DNA of 64,000 bases from Kappaphycus alvarezii (taxonomy: Eukaryota > Rhodophyta > Florideophyceae > Gigartinales > Solieriaceae), in the NCBI GenBank assembly GCA_002205965.3, contig NADL03000010.1, positions 558,001-622,000 on the forward strand, read 5' to 3'. The position numbers and the translations under genes were made by a program. Below, piece after piece: positions 22,833-38,436 of the stretch; position 1 is the first letter of the stretch; each line of letters opens with the position of its first letter. The notes beneath the pieces were generated by a model. The model worked only from the letters and a program-made list of their open reading frames with translations, was not told where the DNA came from and searched no databases.

Positions 22833-25717
22833 TAGAAGAACCATGGCATCTTCAACTATGAATACAAAGTACATCATTGAAAAATTGACGGGAGAGAACT
22901 ATCTTGTGTGGGCTGCTCAACTTCAACTCGTTCTAGAAGCCTAAGGTTTATGGTAACATTTGAAGGGCAGTAAAACGCTTGCTGAATCGGCAAGCGATTC
23001 CTAGAAGAAAATATTCAATTCGGAAGGCAGGCAAGCGATGGCAGAGATAATTTTAAATATGGATTCTCGTTACGTTGCGTCAGCGATCTCTACGAATGAC
23101 CCCGAGGAGGTCTGGAACACTCTGAAGCAGATGAACTGTAGCAAAGCCTTCGCAACTTAAACAACATTGAGACGTAAATTGTTGAATTTACGGAAGAATT
23201 CGGATTATAATGTACAGGAATTCGCTAGCTCTATCACAAAATCGAGAACGAGCTGGCCGCAAGCGTCTTTGTGCTCTAAGGATTCGACAAGAAGTACGCT
23301 CTTCTGGAAGGGATACCGGAATCGTTTGATGCCCAAAAGGTAATAGTCTGTGAGCAAGAGAAGCTAAGCCTCCACCGAATTGTCGCCAAGCTCGAGGTAA
23401 GGGAAGAGGAGTTTTGTTCAACGCAAAGTAGTAACCGTAGGAGTTCGGATGACTTGAAAGCCTTTATGACTGGCGAGAACGTGAAGGCAACTAAAAGAAA
23501 CATAAAGTTCCATCTATGCGGAAAGAAAGGATAAATGCGGAGAGGTTGCTTCTAGAACCCCTCTTCTCCGAACTATAAGCCGGCCTGGACAAAAATCATG
23601 GAAAAGCTTCTGGATCTAGCAGTAAAAGCACAGATCAAGTGAATCTTGCATGTATGGCAAAGTCCGAGTCTGGGGGAGATTGCGATCCTGACCTAAGTCA
23701 AAAGTGGTTTGTGGACCGCTGTACATCGAGGCAAATGTGCAAACATCGAGTTTACTTTCAAGACTTATGGGAACTACCGAGTACTGTGGATACCAGTATG
23801 GAGGGTGACGGTGGAATGAAGAGCAAATTTGTTGGCACTGTACACCTCACATGTCGTGTTAAGGGCGTATTTACAAAAATGGTGCCGAAAGATGTAGCTT
23901 ACATACCAACAGCAAGAACTTATCTACTTGCTGTCAACGCTATGCAGAGAGGGGGATAATCTGTGGTGTTCCCTCCCTCTCCGGATAAGTTTTTTCATCA
24001 ACTTGGCGTTGGCGTAAAAAGCGGGGCTGAGGCCATTGTTCACGGTGTCCGTCGCCTCACGTAAAACCCCAGTTCCGGGACCACGTGTTGATCCAAGTCA
24101 ATGCCCACAACGCTTTCAATAGCATCTCTCGCCAACACATTCTGGACGCCGTCTTGGAATTCTCGCCTGGTATCGTACGGTGGGTTCACTACTGCTATGG
24201 GGATACCTCTTTTCTCTCATCCGGTTCATTCTCCGTATTAAGTGCTGATGTCACTCCGCAGGGCGATCCATTGGGACCTCTGCTTTTCGCTCTCGCTCTG
24301 CATTCTCTCGTTCTCAAGTTTCCGGCCCCCGCTCAACGCCTGGTATGCCGATGATAGGAATTTGTTTGTTCCCCGCTCACAGGCCCTCGCTGCGTTGCAA
24401 TTTTTCCAAACTCATGGTTCTGCCATCGGGTTCGCATTGAATATGTCCAAAAACCACGTCTACGGTCTCTCATTTACTCCTTTCTTCACTTTTTCCTGCC
24501 CCTTCTCCCCCATCAATGGTTTTACCTTTCTCGTCTCTCTCATTGATTCTGATTCCTTCGTCAGTGCCGCATTCGACATCCGTCAATCTGCAGTCGCTAG
24601 ACCTTCGACGACGCCCAGATGGCCTACTACTTACATCGTTTCTGGGCAAGCGCTTGAAAGGTTATTTATCTGCTGCGGACTATCTCCCCTCACCAATCTA
24701 CGGTTTTGGCCGTCAGCTTGACCGGAAGCAGCGGTAGGATTTCGCACAGATTCATGGTCCTTGCACCGGCTCCGAATGGGAGCAAGCCTGCCTACCTAAG
24801 TACACTCAATATAAGTAAAAAGAGTAAAAGATTCTTTCTTACGGTGGTCTCGGCCTCCTAGCTTCTGCAGTCCCTGAGTCCGCATATGCGGCTTCTTTGA
24901 TTGATATTTTCCCCCACTTTTCTGATTTATTTTCCTACTCGGGTGACCTACACCTGGAGGAAGTGCCCCGGGCTGCGAGCTCCTTATTATCCACAAGTTA
25001 TCCGTACTATCGGCTTCCCCTACGCCCACTTCTCTGTCTCTGCGATGTCGAACGCCGGTCCCTGGTGAACGCCTCCTGTCATCTATCGCGTGTGAGCTTC
25101 CCAGTTTGAATTTTGGTCGCATCTTCCGTTCATCTGCTGACCCCGATAGAGCTCGCATCCTTTCCGTTCGTGAATCGTCCTCCTGTCTCGCTTCCTCTAC
25201 TTTACCTCACCCTCACCTCGGTACCTTTCTGTCCTCCTAAGCCTGGATAGTCACTGTATCTCTAAGCCTGGGCCGGGCGCTTTTCCCTGGTCATGAGCGA
25301 TGTCCGGTCTGTGCTCGCCGTTCCAAAGACATCGCCCCGTCGCTCGATCCCCTGGGCAAGCATGCCCTCACCTGTAAGTACAGAGATGGTGAGACTCGTC
25401 GCCATAAAATATTCCGTAATGCACTGCAACGCTACTGTCAGGAGCTTGGAATTTCTGCCCTGCTTGGGCATCCGCTCCCCCCTACTCCGCCTCTTTCTTT
25501 TGCCTCGTCCGCCCTTCGCATAGATCTTTATATCCCTGGCGCATACGGCCTAGACCCGAAGGATATCACTTTGGATGTAACTGTCGCCCACCCACAGGTC
25601 AGCCCTCGCGTTTCCCAGTTGCCTCTACCGCTGAACGCGTAAAGCACACGAATAACGGTCCATTCTGCCGGACAAATTATATTCGGCTTCTTCCTGTTGG
25701 TATTGATGTGTTCGGAG

Positions 25718-25747
25718 CCCTGGGAGCCGAAGACCCTGGGAGCCGAG
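25718..25747. repeat. 15-bp tandem duplication in the endonuclease region
   Basis: CCTGGGAGCCGAAGA is followed by a near-identical copy (CCTGGGAGCCGAGGG). It falls in the FGALG region of copy A, so the element carries a five-residue repeat there. Confidence 0.6.
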
Positions 25748-25910
25748 GGTGCTACTTTCTTCCGCCGGCTTTCCACTCTCGCTGCTGATTGTCGCGGCAC
25801 CACTCCTCAACGGGAGCTACAACTCCCCCTTTCGCGCTTTTTTTTCTGCTTGCACTGGTTGCAAGCACGTCAGGTTCTTACCAGACGCTTTTCTGATTAG
25901 TTTCTCTGTT

Positions 25911-27070
25911 ACTCCCCTCCCCATGTTCTCTTACATGCTTTCTCCAAATCCCGTAAAGATTACACACACACGTTGTTTCTACAACCCGCGACACAATACT
26001 TGATGTGACTTTCACTTTTGAGATGACCTCATGGACTCATGGCTCAATTTTTTCTCAAAAGTCCTTGCTTCCGCTATTCCTTTGACAGAGGAAAAGTGAA
26101 GTGATCACTGTGCTGCATCTGCCGGTGTCAGGTAGCGTTAAAATATAATTCAAGCCTCACGGAGTCTAAAAGTACAAGGATTCGTTGAAGAGGTTTTTTT
26201 ACCGAGGCTCAGTGAATCGGCTCTGCGCGATAGGGTGAGCTCGATGCCTCTAGCCGGAGGGCACCGAAGGACTGAAGGCAGAGGTCTAAAACGAAAGTAT
26301 CTGCTCTGAGTGTTGGTAGAGATAAGGCGACCTTTGAGTCTCCGGACTTGAGCGCTGTGAATTAAAGTCAGGGACTTAATAAAATATCTCATTGTGCCGC
26401 TATGGGCTTGACGGCCGTGAGGCTCAGATTCAGATCGCCACATTAAGCTGCGAAAATAGCAGGTGTTCATAGCTGGGTTATCTGGTAGGAACAAGCTCGT
26501 CCAGGATCGTCTCTCCACGCTTGGAGGGTGGCACCCCGATGCGCCCTCCACGATCAAGGTGGAGTCACGATCGGTCGCTAGCTGAGCCGTGGACCAGAAT
26601 GCTAGGGTGAGGGCAATTTTCCTTCAACGAAACGGGGTGTTGATGGTCACCTCCAACGCGGCTGCTTGTTGACCGGGCTTCTAGCTACTTTTTCGTTGGG
26701 AGATATGCTCCGTTACTGGTACTGCAGATCTTGAATGATGGTTTATACGCAAAGTCATATGTCTCGGAAGCTTTGTGCCACTCCCAGTAAACCAACCCAA
26801 TCACTCTGTATTGTACTGTTGTCATTTCAGCCGAACGCAGCTCCGTAAGGTTGTGAGAAACTACGGTACGGCAGCGCCGGAGGGTGTGCCAAAATGTGCA
26901 TTCTCCGTGCCATTAGTTTTTCGTACAAATCCGGGTCGTTTATCTGTCTACCCTTGCTCTTTCTTACAAACTCTACGCCTTCGGGGTTTACTGTGAAGAT
27001 TTCCGAGTATTATATCTGTCTATTGTATTCACTTCCTGTTCCCCTTCGTATGCTTGGCGTTTTCTCGTCC
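25911..27070. other. no gene recognised
   Basis: This stretch follows the end of the non-LTR element. It holds a short hairpin (GGAGGG...CCCTCC, about 26522-26549) and a 16-bp sequence at 26103-26118 (GATCACTGTGCTGCAT) that recurs exactly at 27858-27873. Frames on either strand (26150-26557 minus, 26775-26996 plus) are not recognisable as proteins. Confidence 0.4.
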
Positions 27071-27081
27071 CTAGATCAACG

Positions 27082-27336
27082 TCATGTATTTGCAGCAGGA
27101 TAAACTTCTTTGGAGTTTGCAACCTGGGTATTTCCGTTTGCATGCTTTCGTTTCACTCTGTTGAGCGCTTCTTTTTTTCTCTGATCCGTTAGCTCCTGAA
27201 CTGCATTGTCGCTTGTGTCCATTGCTAGCTTTGACATTTCTGCTGCTACATTTCTCTGGTTCCATCTGCCTTTTGGGTGCAATTCTGCTCCTATGCCGTT
27301 CCCGGCTTTTGCCTTTGAACCGACCATATCTTTCAA
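27082..27336 (-). CDS. unrecognised charged ORF
   Basis: An 84-codon minus-strand frame, rich in Lys, Arg, Glu and Asn (WNQRNVAAEMSKLAMDTSDN, then QELTDQRKKEALNRVKRKHA). It looks helical and protein-like. It may be a piece of a transposon accessory or DNA-binding protein, but no family is recognised. Between it and the next gene (27337-27977) the DNA is AT-rich with repeated TACTGTA/TACAGTA words at 27505-27680. Confidence 0.3.
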   Translation of the reverse strand: MKDMVGSKAKAGNGIGAELHPKGRWNQRNVAAEMSKLAMDTSDNAVQELTDQRKKEALNRVKRKHANGNTQVANSKEVYPAANT

Positions 27337-27977
27337 ATATTAAATCAGCCCACATTTCCCCCCTTTTCATTTGCCGCCGAGAAGGCTTTCTTTCATGCTC
27401 ACTTGCGTTGCTTGAGTCAAATGTGAGGACTTACTGTATTTCATTTTCTCAACTTTGCTTACAGTTGAATTCGGTTTTCAACTGTTCAGCATCAGTTTTT
27501 CTGTACTATACTGTACTGTTCTGTAATGTAACGTGAGGTACTGTACTGTTTCAGTAACTAGAAGTGGCTTGGCTGTAGGTACAGTAAAGCATGGCAATGC
27601 AGAGAGAAAAAAGTTAAGAAAAAAAATTCAGTTGTGCACTGTTGCGTACAATACAGTACAGTAATAGAACATACTGTACCTGTTATTGCCCTTGACGAAC
27701 GTTCCGGAACGCGCGAATAGCAGTGACTGCTAAAAATTGAAACGAAAAAGGCAGGCAATGATTAGCGATGCTGGGGTTTGATTTGAGTGAAGAAAACCAA
27801 CCAGCCCATGTACCGAAGATGCCGAATTCTGGACATTAATTGGCCGCTGTCAAGGCGGATCACTGTGCTGCATTGCTGCACTTGGGGCACCTCGTCCAAC
27901 CACCAGCTTCACCTGAAAAAATATAAAAATAAAAAATAAAAATAAGGACCACCAATTTATCTTCACAACAAACCGAA

Positions 27978-29427
27978 ATGACGACCGCCAACATTCTGGC
28001 ATTACCGACACAAGCACCGTTTCTCCGGATCCATTGGCAATACCCCGACGACGTAGCCCCCCGTGCTCCCTTCTCATCTAACATTCAGCACCCCCCCCCC
28101 GACCCCCATCACAATTTCCCAAAATCCCTTATCCAACATCGAATACATGGAAACCACCGACCGCCCTCCAGCCCATCCCACCTCCCTCCACCACCCCCAA
28201 AGCCATCCCTCCCGCGCGCTGGCACCTTTCGCACCGCACGTCCCACCTCATTCACAGACGCGCGACGTCGCAACGCTACATTTATCAACCGCCCGCAATC
28301 GTTTTCTACAGCGACAGCGGACGGAAATTCACGGGTGGAATCTGAAGACTCGGTTCCGCGGTTGAGAAGGGGTTCAAGTTTCACACGTCCGCGGCCGGAC
28401 GACGACGGTGTAACTCAGGGGGGTTTGCGGCGTGGGTCAAGTTTTGTAGGCCGACAGTCTAGGGGGAGGAACCTGGACCGGTTGGAATGGTTGGGGAGAG
28501 AGTTTCGACGCTGCGACGGTCGTCTCGGGCGGGGCGATTGCCGCGGGCGGGGACATTTGCGTTTGGGAGCGAGAGGATGAAGTCGGATGGTGGGGAGTTG
28601 GGGAGATTGGAGAGGGGAGTGAGAGCAGAGGAGGACATGCGGGGAGTGGGTTCTGTGGTTCTGGAGGAGAAGGAAAGTGGTGTATGTGGGATGTGCTCTG
28701 CGTGTGGAGTTGGTTTCAAGGGGATGCCGCCATGGGCTCCGGAGCGTTTGAAAATGATGACGGAGGAGGAAAGAGCGGAAGTTTGGAGGGAGTTTCATCA
28801 TAAGGAGGAGAGAGGGAGGTTGGAAAGGGAGTTGAGAATGAAGAGGCTGAACGATACGGAGGAGATGGAGAGGAGGATGGAGAAGAGGAGGGAAAAGGGC
28901 AAGTTTGAGGATCAAGTTCAAGGGGAGCGCGCAAAAGTGGAGGCAAGGGAGATTCGGATTGGTTCGGAACCAGGAGGGGATCTTGGGGCCATGAATGAGT
29001 TGGAGAGCGTCACTTTGGGAGCAGGTGGATTGAGGAGAAGCGATTCGAAAGGGTCGAGGGGTTCACGTGTGTCGCGAAGAAGTCGTTATGAAGCAAGCGG
29101 AGAGGATATCTCGGGAGAGGCTGACAAGTACAATGGGAGAGGGGAACGGGATTGGATTCAGAGTGCGGACAGTGTAATGATTTGGAGGGGAAGGTGCGAG
29201 ATTTGGAGGAGCAGCTGGGTGTACTTGAGGAAGTTGTGACTATGTGCGGCGAAGGGGAAGAGGATGAAAAGGAAAAGAAACCAAAGACATGGAAGGATAA
29301 GGTGATGAGTGCTTACTATGGGAGTTCCGGAGGTACTGAAAAGCAGCGACTGAAGCAGGAAGTGGAGGCTCTACGGAAAGCGACCGACTTTTTGTTTCAA
29401 AAGTTGCAGGAAAGTGACACAAAGTAG
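27978..29427 (+). CDS. host gene for an Arg/Ser-rich coiled-coil protein, frame-shifted
   Basis: Three overlapping frames read as one protein of about 480 residues: 27978-28580, 28487-29239 and 29152-29427. The N-terminal part is basic and Pro/Ser-rich with near-repeats (LRRGSSFTRP, LRRGSSFVGR, and PRAGTF twice). The middle has a Cys cluster (CGMCSACGVGF, about 28690) followed by a strongly charged helical region (EEERAEVWREFHHKEERGR) and a coiled coil (CNDLEGKVRDLEEQLGVLEE). The end is TWKDKVMSAYYGSSGG with a last helix. Function is unknown. The start could be 27978 or the ATG at 28147. The frame changes near 28490 and 29200 resemble those in the neighbouring SMC3 and m-AAA genes. A 168-codon antisense frame here is a shadow. 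Confidence 0.6.
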
Positions 29428-33757
<4,330 letters not shown>

Positions 33758-35082
33758 GCAAGGACCGATCGATGAATTGTCTACCGGAATGTAACCTGGG
33801 TGCTATCACAGCATGGCAAGACATACGGTATCCAAAATCCTCAGTTGTATTCCTTGCATACTTGACTCGTTATGTAATAACCAATGTTATAACTAGGTAA
33901 TCAAGTAATCGGCAGCAAGGAAAAGATTAAAAGGGTACCGAATGTGGATACACTCAATTTATCGCGAATAGTTTTGCCGCCAATTTGCATCCACTTTGTT
34001 CATATATTGCGTCATGACGTTGCGGGTATAAGTGGTTGCGAATGGCCATGAGCCATTGCTGCCACCAGTCGGAGCACGGCGGCAAGTTACCTCCTTAGGC
34101 GCCTGTGGAAGCATCATTGACAGTCTGCCTGAAGCCTCCTATAGGAGTACGTCCGTTTCGATGTGAGTATCATAGTAGGCTACAACAAAGCGATATTAAA
34201 GACTGAACCCATCATTTTCCACGCTGCGCATGCTGAGAAGCATTGTTTGTTTCGCGGCACGAATTACCTACCCTGAAAATAAAGGAGTTGGTCTACCAGT
34301 GGCTACGTGGTTTCGTCAAAATTGAGCTCTGCGTTGTTTCGGGCTGTGATTTCTGCACTACCCGCATGGAACCATCGAAATCAAGATCTTGAAGCGAGAA
34401 GGAAAAATGTCGCAACGAACGCAGCGACTAAGTTCCATAAGTAACGGAGTGACTCTGCGGGGGAACGTGTGAAACTGTTTACATCCGGTTAGTTCTCTGC
34501 CCGATACGGTACAAGTGCAATATGTATCAGCGGAAGAGGGCGGCCAATCACCATGGTGTGCTAGCCACTGCCAGAGTACAATTTCAGTGCCATCTTGGCC
34601 GACTCGACTTTTGCGGAATACTGTAGGACCGTGTACAAAATGATTCAGCGATAATTACACCCCAGTTACAGATTTTAAAGAATTTAAAAACTATTCAGTA
34701 CTGTACATACCGTTACCATAAAATTATTGTTTAAAAGAAATAATAATGATGAATTTACAGAATAGTATGTAAATTACGTGGATTCTACTATTCCGTGCTG
34801 TATTTTCTATTTTAATTTGCGAACTAAATTTTCTATAATTTTATTGCGCTCTTCGCTGGAGGAGTTTTCGATTGCCTTAACACCACGAACGACACAGCTA
34901 CTGGTTAGCCAATTCGAACCCCATTCCAATTCTATTCGGCTAACTTTGCTATTCATAGTGCACTGACCGCCACCACCTCCCCGCTCGTCCTCATCCAAGC
35001 AATCTGATCTTAGCAAACGCTCAAAATCGGATTCGCTCTATCCAGTCGACAGTCTCTCCTGCAGACCTGATCAAACCGCTTA
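33758..35082. other. intergenic region between SMC3 and the m-AAA gene
   Basis: About 1.3 kb with no recognisable coding sequence. The 34640-34880 part is AT-rich. A 62-codon frame at 34778-34966 is not convincing. No tRNA or repeat was seen. Confidence 0.5.
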
Positions 35083-37704
35083 ATGCAGTCATTCCGAATT
35101 CTTCAAAGCTACCGCCATGCCCTGCGCATCCTAACCCGCTCTCAGCAACTGCGTCACCGCCGCATCCTTTCCTCACTAATTCCCAATGCCTCATCATCTG
35201 ATATCCGTGTAATCGCATCTACCTACAATACCCTTCAACGCGTCAACCATATTCAGCCGCCGCCCTACACCATCTACGCGCGTCTACTTTCCGAACAAAA
35301 ACAATCCTCACCGGATCCAAAGTCTCGCGGGGCATCATCCACATGTGATCCTTCCAATTCACGCCCCGATAGTAGCAAAGGTGCGGAGGATACGGGAACG
35401 GAAAGGCAGACCGTCAAAAGGGGAGAGGATAAATCGGGTGGCACTTCAGGAGTGGCGCAAAGCAGCAAGGTCCCGGTGGTAAGGAGCCCGATGAAGAGCA
35501 AGGGAATTCTTGGATGGGACAGGCTGCTCTCGCCCTGTTTGTCATGCTCGTTTGTCACTTCTCGGTTCCCGTGACCAAGGCCGCGAGATATCATTTCAGG
35601 CTTTTGTCTGGGACTTGCTTGAGCCTGGTCTTGTAGATCGTATCGAGGTGGTTAACAGAAATGTCGCACGCGTTTACTTGCGCACAGCACAGAATCCTCG
35701 TGTGCGCTCGAGAGGTGTGAACACACGAGCAATGGGAGACGGTCTGGACGAGCCTGGCTGGGGGACGGGGGTAACAACGACTTCTCTGGAAGTGATGGCC
35801 GGGAAGGGACTACCAGGTTAGATTCCAACATGGCGAATGTGAATCACGGAGAGTCCGTTTTATTTTAACATTGGAACTATTGATACGTTTGAGCGAAAGT
35901 TGGAGGCAGTGCAGGAAGACTTGGGGATTGAGCCGGATGATTTCGTCCCAGTTGTGTATACGAAAGAGAGCAGTTTGACGTCGGAGGTTTTACGGCAGCG
36001 CCGTCGATTATATTGCTTGCTATCGGTATTATGGTTCTGCGAAATGCGCTTGGGCAAATCGGTGGGATGGGTGGGGCGTAGTGGGATATTTCAAGTGGGC
36101 AGGGCGAATCCGACAGTGGTCAAGGGAGGGGACTCTGGAGCGCAGACCACGACGTTTGCCCATGTAGCTGGTCTTGATGAGGCAAAGACGGAGGTTATGG
36201 AATTTGTCGATTTCCTCAAGAATCCTGGACGCTATGAAAAGCTCGGCGCGAAGATTCCCAAAGGTGCACTGCTCGTTGGACCGCCAGGGACGGGCAAGAC
36301 TCTACTAGCAAAAGCTACAGCGGGTGAAGCGAACGTTCCGTTTTTTTCCATGAGTGGCTCCGACTTTATTGAAATGTTTGTAGGCGTAGGACCGAGTCGA
36401 GTGCGAGATCTTTTCACTCAAGCCAGGTCAAGCGCACCGTGTATTGTATTCATTGACGAAATTGATGCTATAGGAAAGGCTAGGGAAGAGGAGGTATTGC
36501 CGGTGGAAACGACGAACGGGAGAATACACTTAATGCACTGTTGGTTGAGATGGACGGATTCACCTCTAGCTCGGAGTTGTAGTGCTTGCTGGGACAAACA
36601 GGGCTGATGTACTGGATAAGGCACTACTGAGACCAGGCCGTTTCGACCGTCAAATCAGCATTGATAAGCCGGATATGAGAGGACGGTTTCAGATTTTCAT
36701 GGTTCATCTAAAGCCTTTGAAGCTGAAGGATGCTCCTGAGACGATTGCAAAGCGACTGGCAGCACTATCTCCAGGATTTGCAGGGGCAGATATTGCGAAT
36801 ATCTGCAATGAAGCGGCACTTATTGCGGCTAGGGAAGACAAGGACTACGTTGAGATGTCGACTTTGAGAAGGCCACAGACCGAGTTATTGGCGGGCTCGA
36901 GAAAAAGAACAAAGTGATTTCAAGAAAGGAGAGGGAAATTGTCGCCCATCATGAAGCTGGTCACGCTGTAGCTGGGTGGTTCTTGAAGCATGCGGACCCT
37001 CTCATCAAGGTTTCAATTATACCGCGTGGGTCTGCTGCCCTTGGTTTTGCGCAGTACTTACCAACTGACAAGTTTCTGCAATCAACGGAGCAAATGAAAC
37101 ACTTCATGATCATGGCCCTTGGGGCCGGGTATCGGAGCAGTTGTGCTTTGGAAGCATCACAACTGGAGCACAAGACGATCTGAAGCGAGTCACACGTGCT
37201 GTCTACGCGCAGATCACAAATTTTGGGATGAGCGAGAGAGTCGGTAAGATTTACTTTCCGAAAGCCGGGGAGTCTGGGAACCAGTTCTACAAACCGTATA
37301 GTGAGAAGACAGCGGAACTGATTGATGATGAGGCTATACGGATCGTAGAAGAAGCTTATCAGGAATGCGAACAACTTTTAACAGAAAAACTAGACGTGGT
37401 TAAGGCTCTGGCTGCCCGTCTCCTAGAAAAGGAGGTGATTGGCGAGGAGGATTTGATAGACGTCATGGGTCCTCGCCCGTTTGCGAAGCCTGCGACGTAT
37501 GATGAGATTGTTGGCCGCTATGAAAAAGACCGCAAGAAACGCACTGGAAAGGATAGCGAAGATCCCTCTGCCAAGGATGGGGCGACTACTCCGCCGATTC
37601 CGGTTGCAGGGGCAGAAGAGGAAACGCGCAGGGGTGGTGAATTCAAACCCGGAGAGGGTAATGTCCATACTCCGGATGACGAAACTATTCCCGAGCTAGC
37701 CTGA
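35083..37704 (+). CDS. mitochondrial m-AAA protease (FtsH/AFG3 type), frame-shifted
   Basis: An ATP-driven zinc protease of the inner mitochondrial membrane that extracts and degrades membrane proteins. The span gives about 870 codons, close to yeast Yta12. Residues 1-60 are basic and Ser-rich like a mitochondrial presequence ([20 protein letters not shown]). Then come a first membrane segment (about 35520-35560), the intermembrane domain ([31 protein letters not shown]), a second membrane segment with a Gly-rich linker (about 36000-36090), the AAA module with Walker A GPPGTGKT (36278-36301), Walker [12 protein letters not shown] (36443-36475) and the second region of homology [20 protein letters not shown], and the zinc site HEAGH (36950-36964) with the later TTGAQDDL ligand region. 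At least six small frame changes split it, as in SMC3. No introns are seen. A plastid FtsH was considered, but the intermembrane domain and Gly-rich linker fit the m-AAA type. Confidence 0.88.
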
Positions 37705-37945
37705 GCTATTGTGGATGGAAGTGAACAATAAGGACAGCATGATAGTGGTCCTACTGCAGGGCGCTATAAGTTTCTGCGTTTCAGTAAGTAGTCTTGACGG
37801 TGGGCGAATGGTGAAGACGACGACTAAGCTGCAAGTACCATGCTCGCCTGATGCTGAGAATGCCGATTGACTCTAAAGGTGCTCACCTAGGAATAAAACG
37901 ATACTCGAATTACGTAGAGATCAAAGCAAACCCGTAGCTGGATGA

Positions 37946-38185
37946 ATGCAGGGTGACACAAGCGGTAACGACGTCGAAATGGCAAAAAGCGCCAGAGAGG
38001 CTTTGCTCGCGAAAGCGTCAAAACTGAGAGGCGTAGCAGGTACAGGAGCAGTATGGGCCCTCTTCGACAAGGTACCGCCTCAAATTACGCATGGGGGAGG
38101 AACTGTTCATTTTTCAGAAAGGGACGTGCAAACTGCAAAATACTTGACAGAGGAGTTGCAATGGATTTCGAAACTTCTTGGCTAG
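37946..38185 (+). CDS. small conserved-looking hypothetical protein
   Basis: A 79-codon frame starting MQGDTSGNDVEMAKSAREAL and ending in an amphipathic helix (YLTEELQWISKLLG). It is acidic-basic mixed, has a Gly-rich turn (THGGGTVHFSERD) and reads like a genuine soluble protein, possibly the last exon or domain of something larger. I do not recognise the family. It lies 240 bp downstream of the m-AAA gene on the same strand. The following 250 bases (38186-38436) hold nothing recognised. Confidence 0.4.
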   Translation: MQGDTSGNDVEMAKSAREALLAKASKLRGVAGTGAVWALFDKVPPQITHGGGTVHFSERDVQTAKYLTEELQWISKLLG

Positions 38186-38436
38186 AAATGCGAGCGAAGA
38201 CGGCAGGGGCCGTCCCACTGTGTCGCCGTGTCACCATGGGGTCTTCTCAACCTGAGTTACCCGTAATCCTCGTATGACATTGTTTGACGACCACCCTTTA
38301 CAGAAATATACAGTGTATTCGAACTGCATCGTAGGCGACGCATTAAGTGACTAGACTCATTTCCGTCTACAAGCACGAGAGCCGCGGTGAACCTACATTA
38401 AATCCAAAGGTTTCTCGAAACGCTTTCACCTGCTGA

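Larger units (their letters stand above)
22461..23960 (+). mobile_element. Copia fragment (5' LTR, gag, part of protease) inside copy A
   Basis: It begins TGTTAGCATATG in the middle of the reverse-transcriptase fingers of the non-LTR element; the rest of that enzyme resumes after about 23960 (SPDKFFHQLGVGV). Parts: an LTR (22461-22819); a primer-binding site (22824-22832); gag from the ATG at 22843 (MASSTMNTKYIIEKLTGENY); a zinc-knuckle trace (FHLCGKKG, near 23510); and a protease-like segment (WFVDRCTSRQM, near 23706). Only the 5' part of a Copia element is recognisable and no second LTR was found. Broken in several places, it is younger than its host element. Confidence 0.75.
19927..25910 (+). 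mobile_element. non-LTR retroelement with restriction-like endonuclease (copy A)
   Basis: A single-ORF type non-LTR element that would copy itself by target-primed reverse transcription. The coding start is perhaps the ATG at 20321 (MDYLLKRLSISEG). Reverse-transcriptase fingers lie at about 22390-22460 (FGG-like, RLAALPRPN, GLRPIAVG), motif A at 24091-24120 (QVNAHNAFNSISR), motif B at 24252-24293 (PQGDPLGPLLFAL) and motif C at 24341-24358 (WYADDR). The C-terminal endonuclease has a zinc motif CPVC...GKHALTCK with RRHKIFRNAL (25301-25430), then IDLYIPG and LDVTVAHP (about 25519-25570), the PD-(D/E)XK-like acidic pair, then FLPVGIDVFGALG and a helical tail to about 25900. Breaks: frame changes between motifs B and C and in the endonuclease, Asn in place of the first catalytic Asp, an AT-rich insert (20615-20843) and a Copia insertion (22461-23960). 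It is dead. Clade assignment is not possible by eye. Confidence 0.8.

Noticed and set aside
26150-26760. Structured RNA gene such as SRP or RNase P RNA
   Set aside because: There are short hairpins, but none of the conserved elements of these RNAs could be matched by eye.
27505-27680. TACTGTA-rich stretch as a regulatory array
   Set aside because: Spacing is irregular, similar words occur near 42420 in unrelated context, and simple-sequence drift explains it.
28415-28921. 168-codon minus-strand frame rich in Leu, Pro and His
   Set aside because: It is the complement of the Glu/Arg-rich coiled-coil gene; such composition opens the opposite strand.
35083-37704. Plastid thylakoid FtsH
   Set aside because: The presequence, the intermembrane domain with [11 protein letters not shown] and the Gly-rich linker after the second membrane segment fit mitochondrial m-AAA proteases better.
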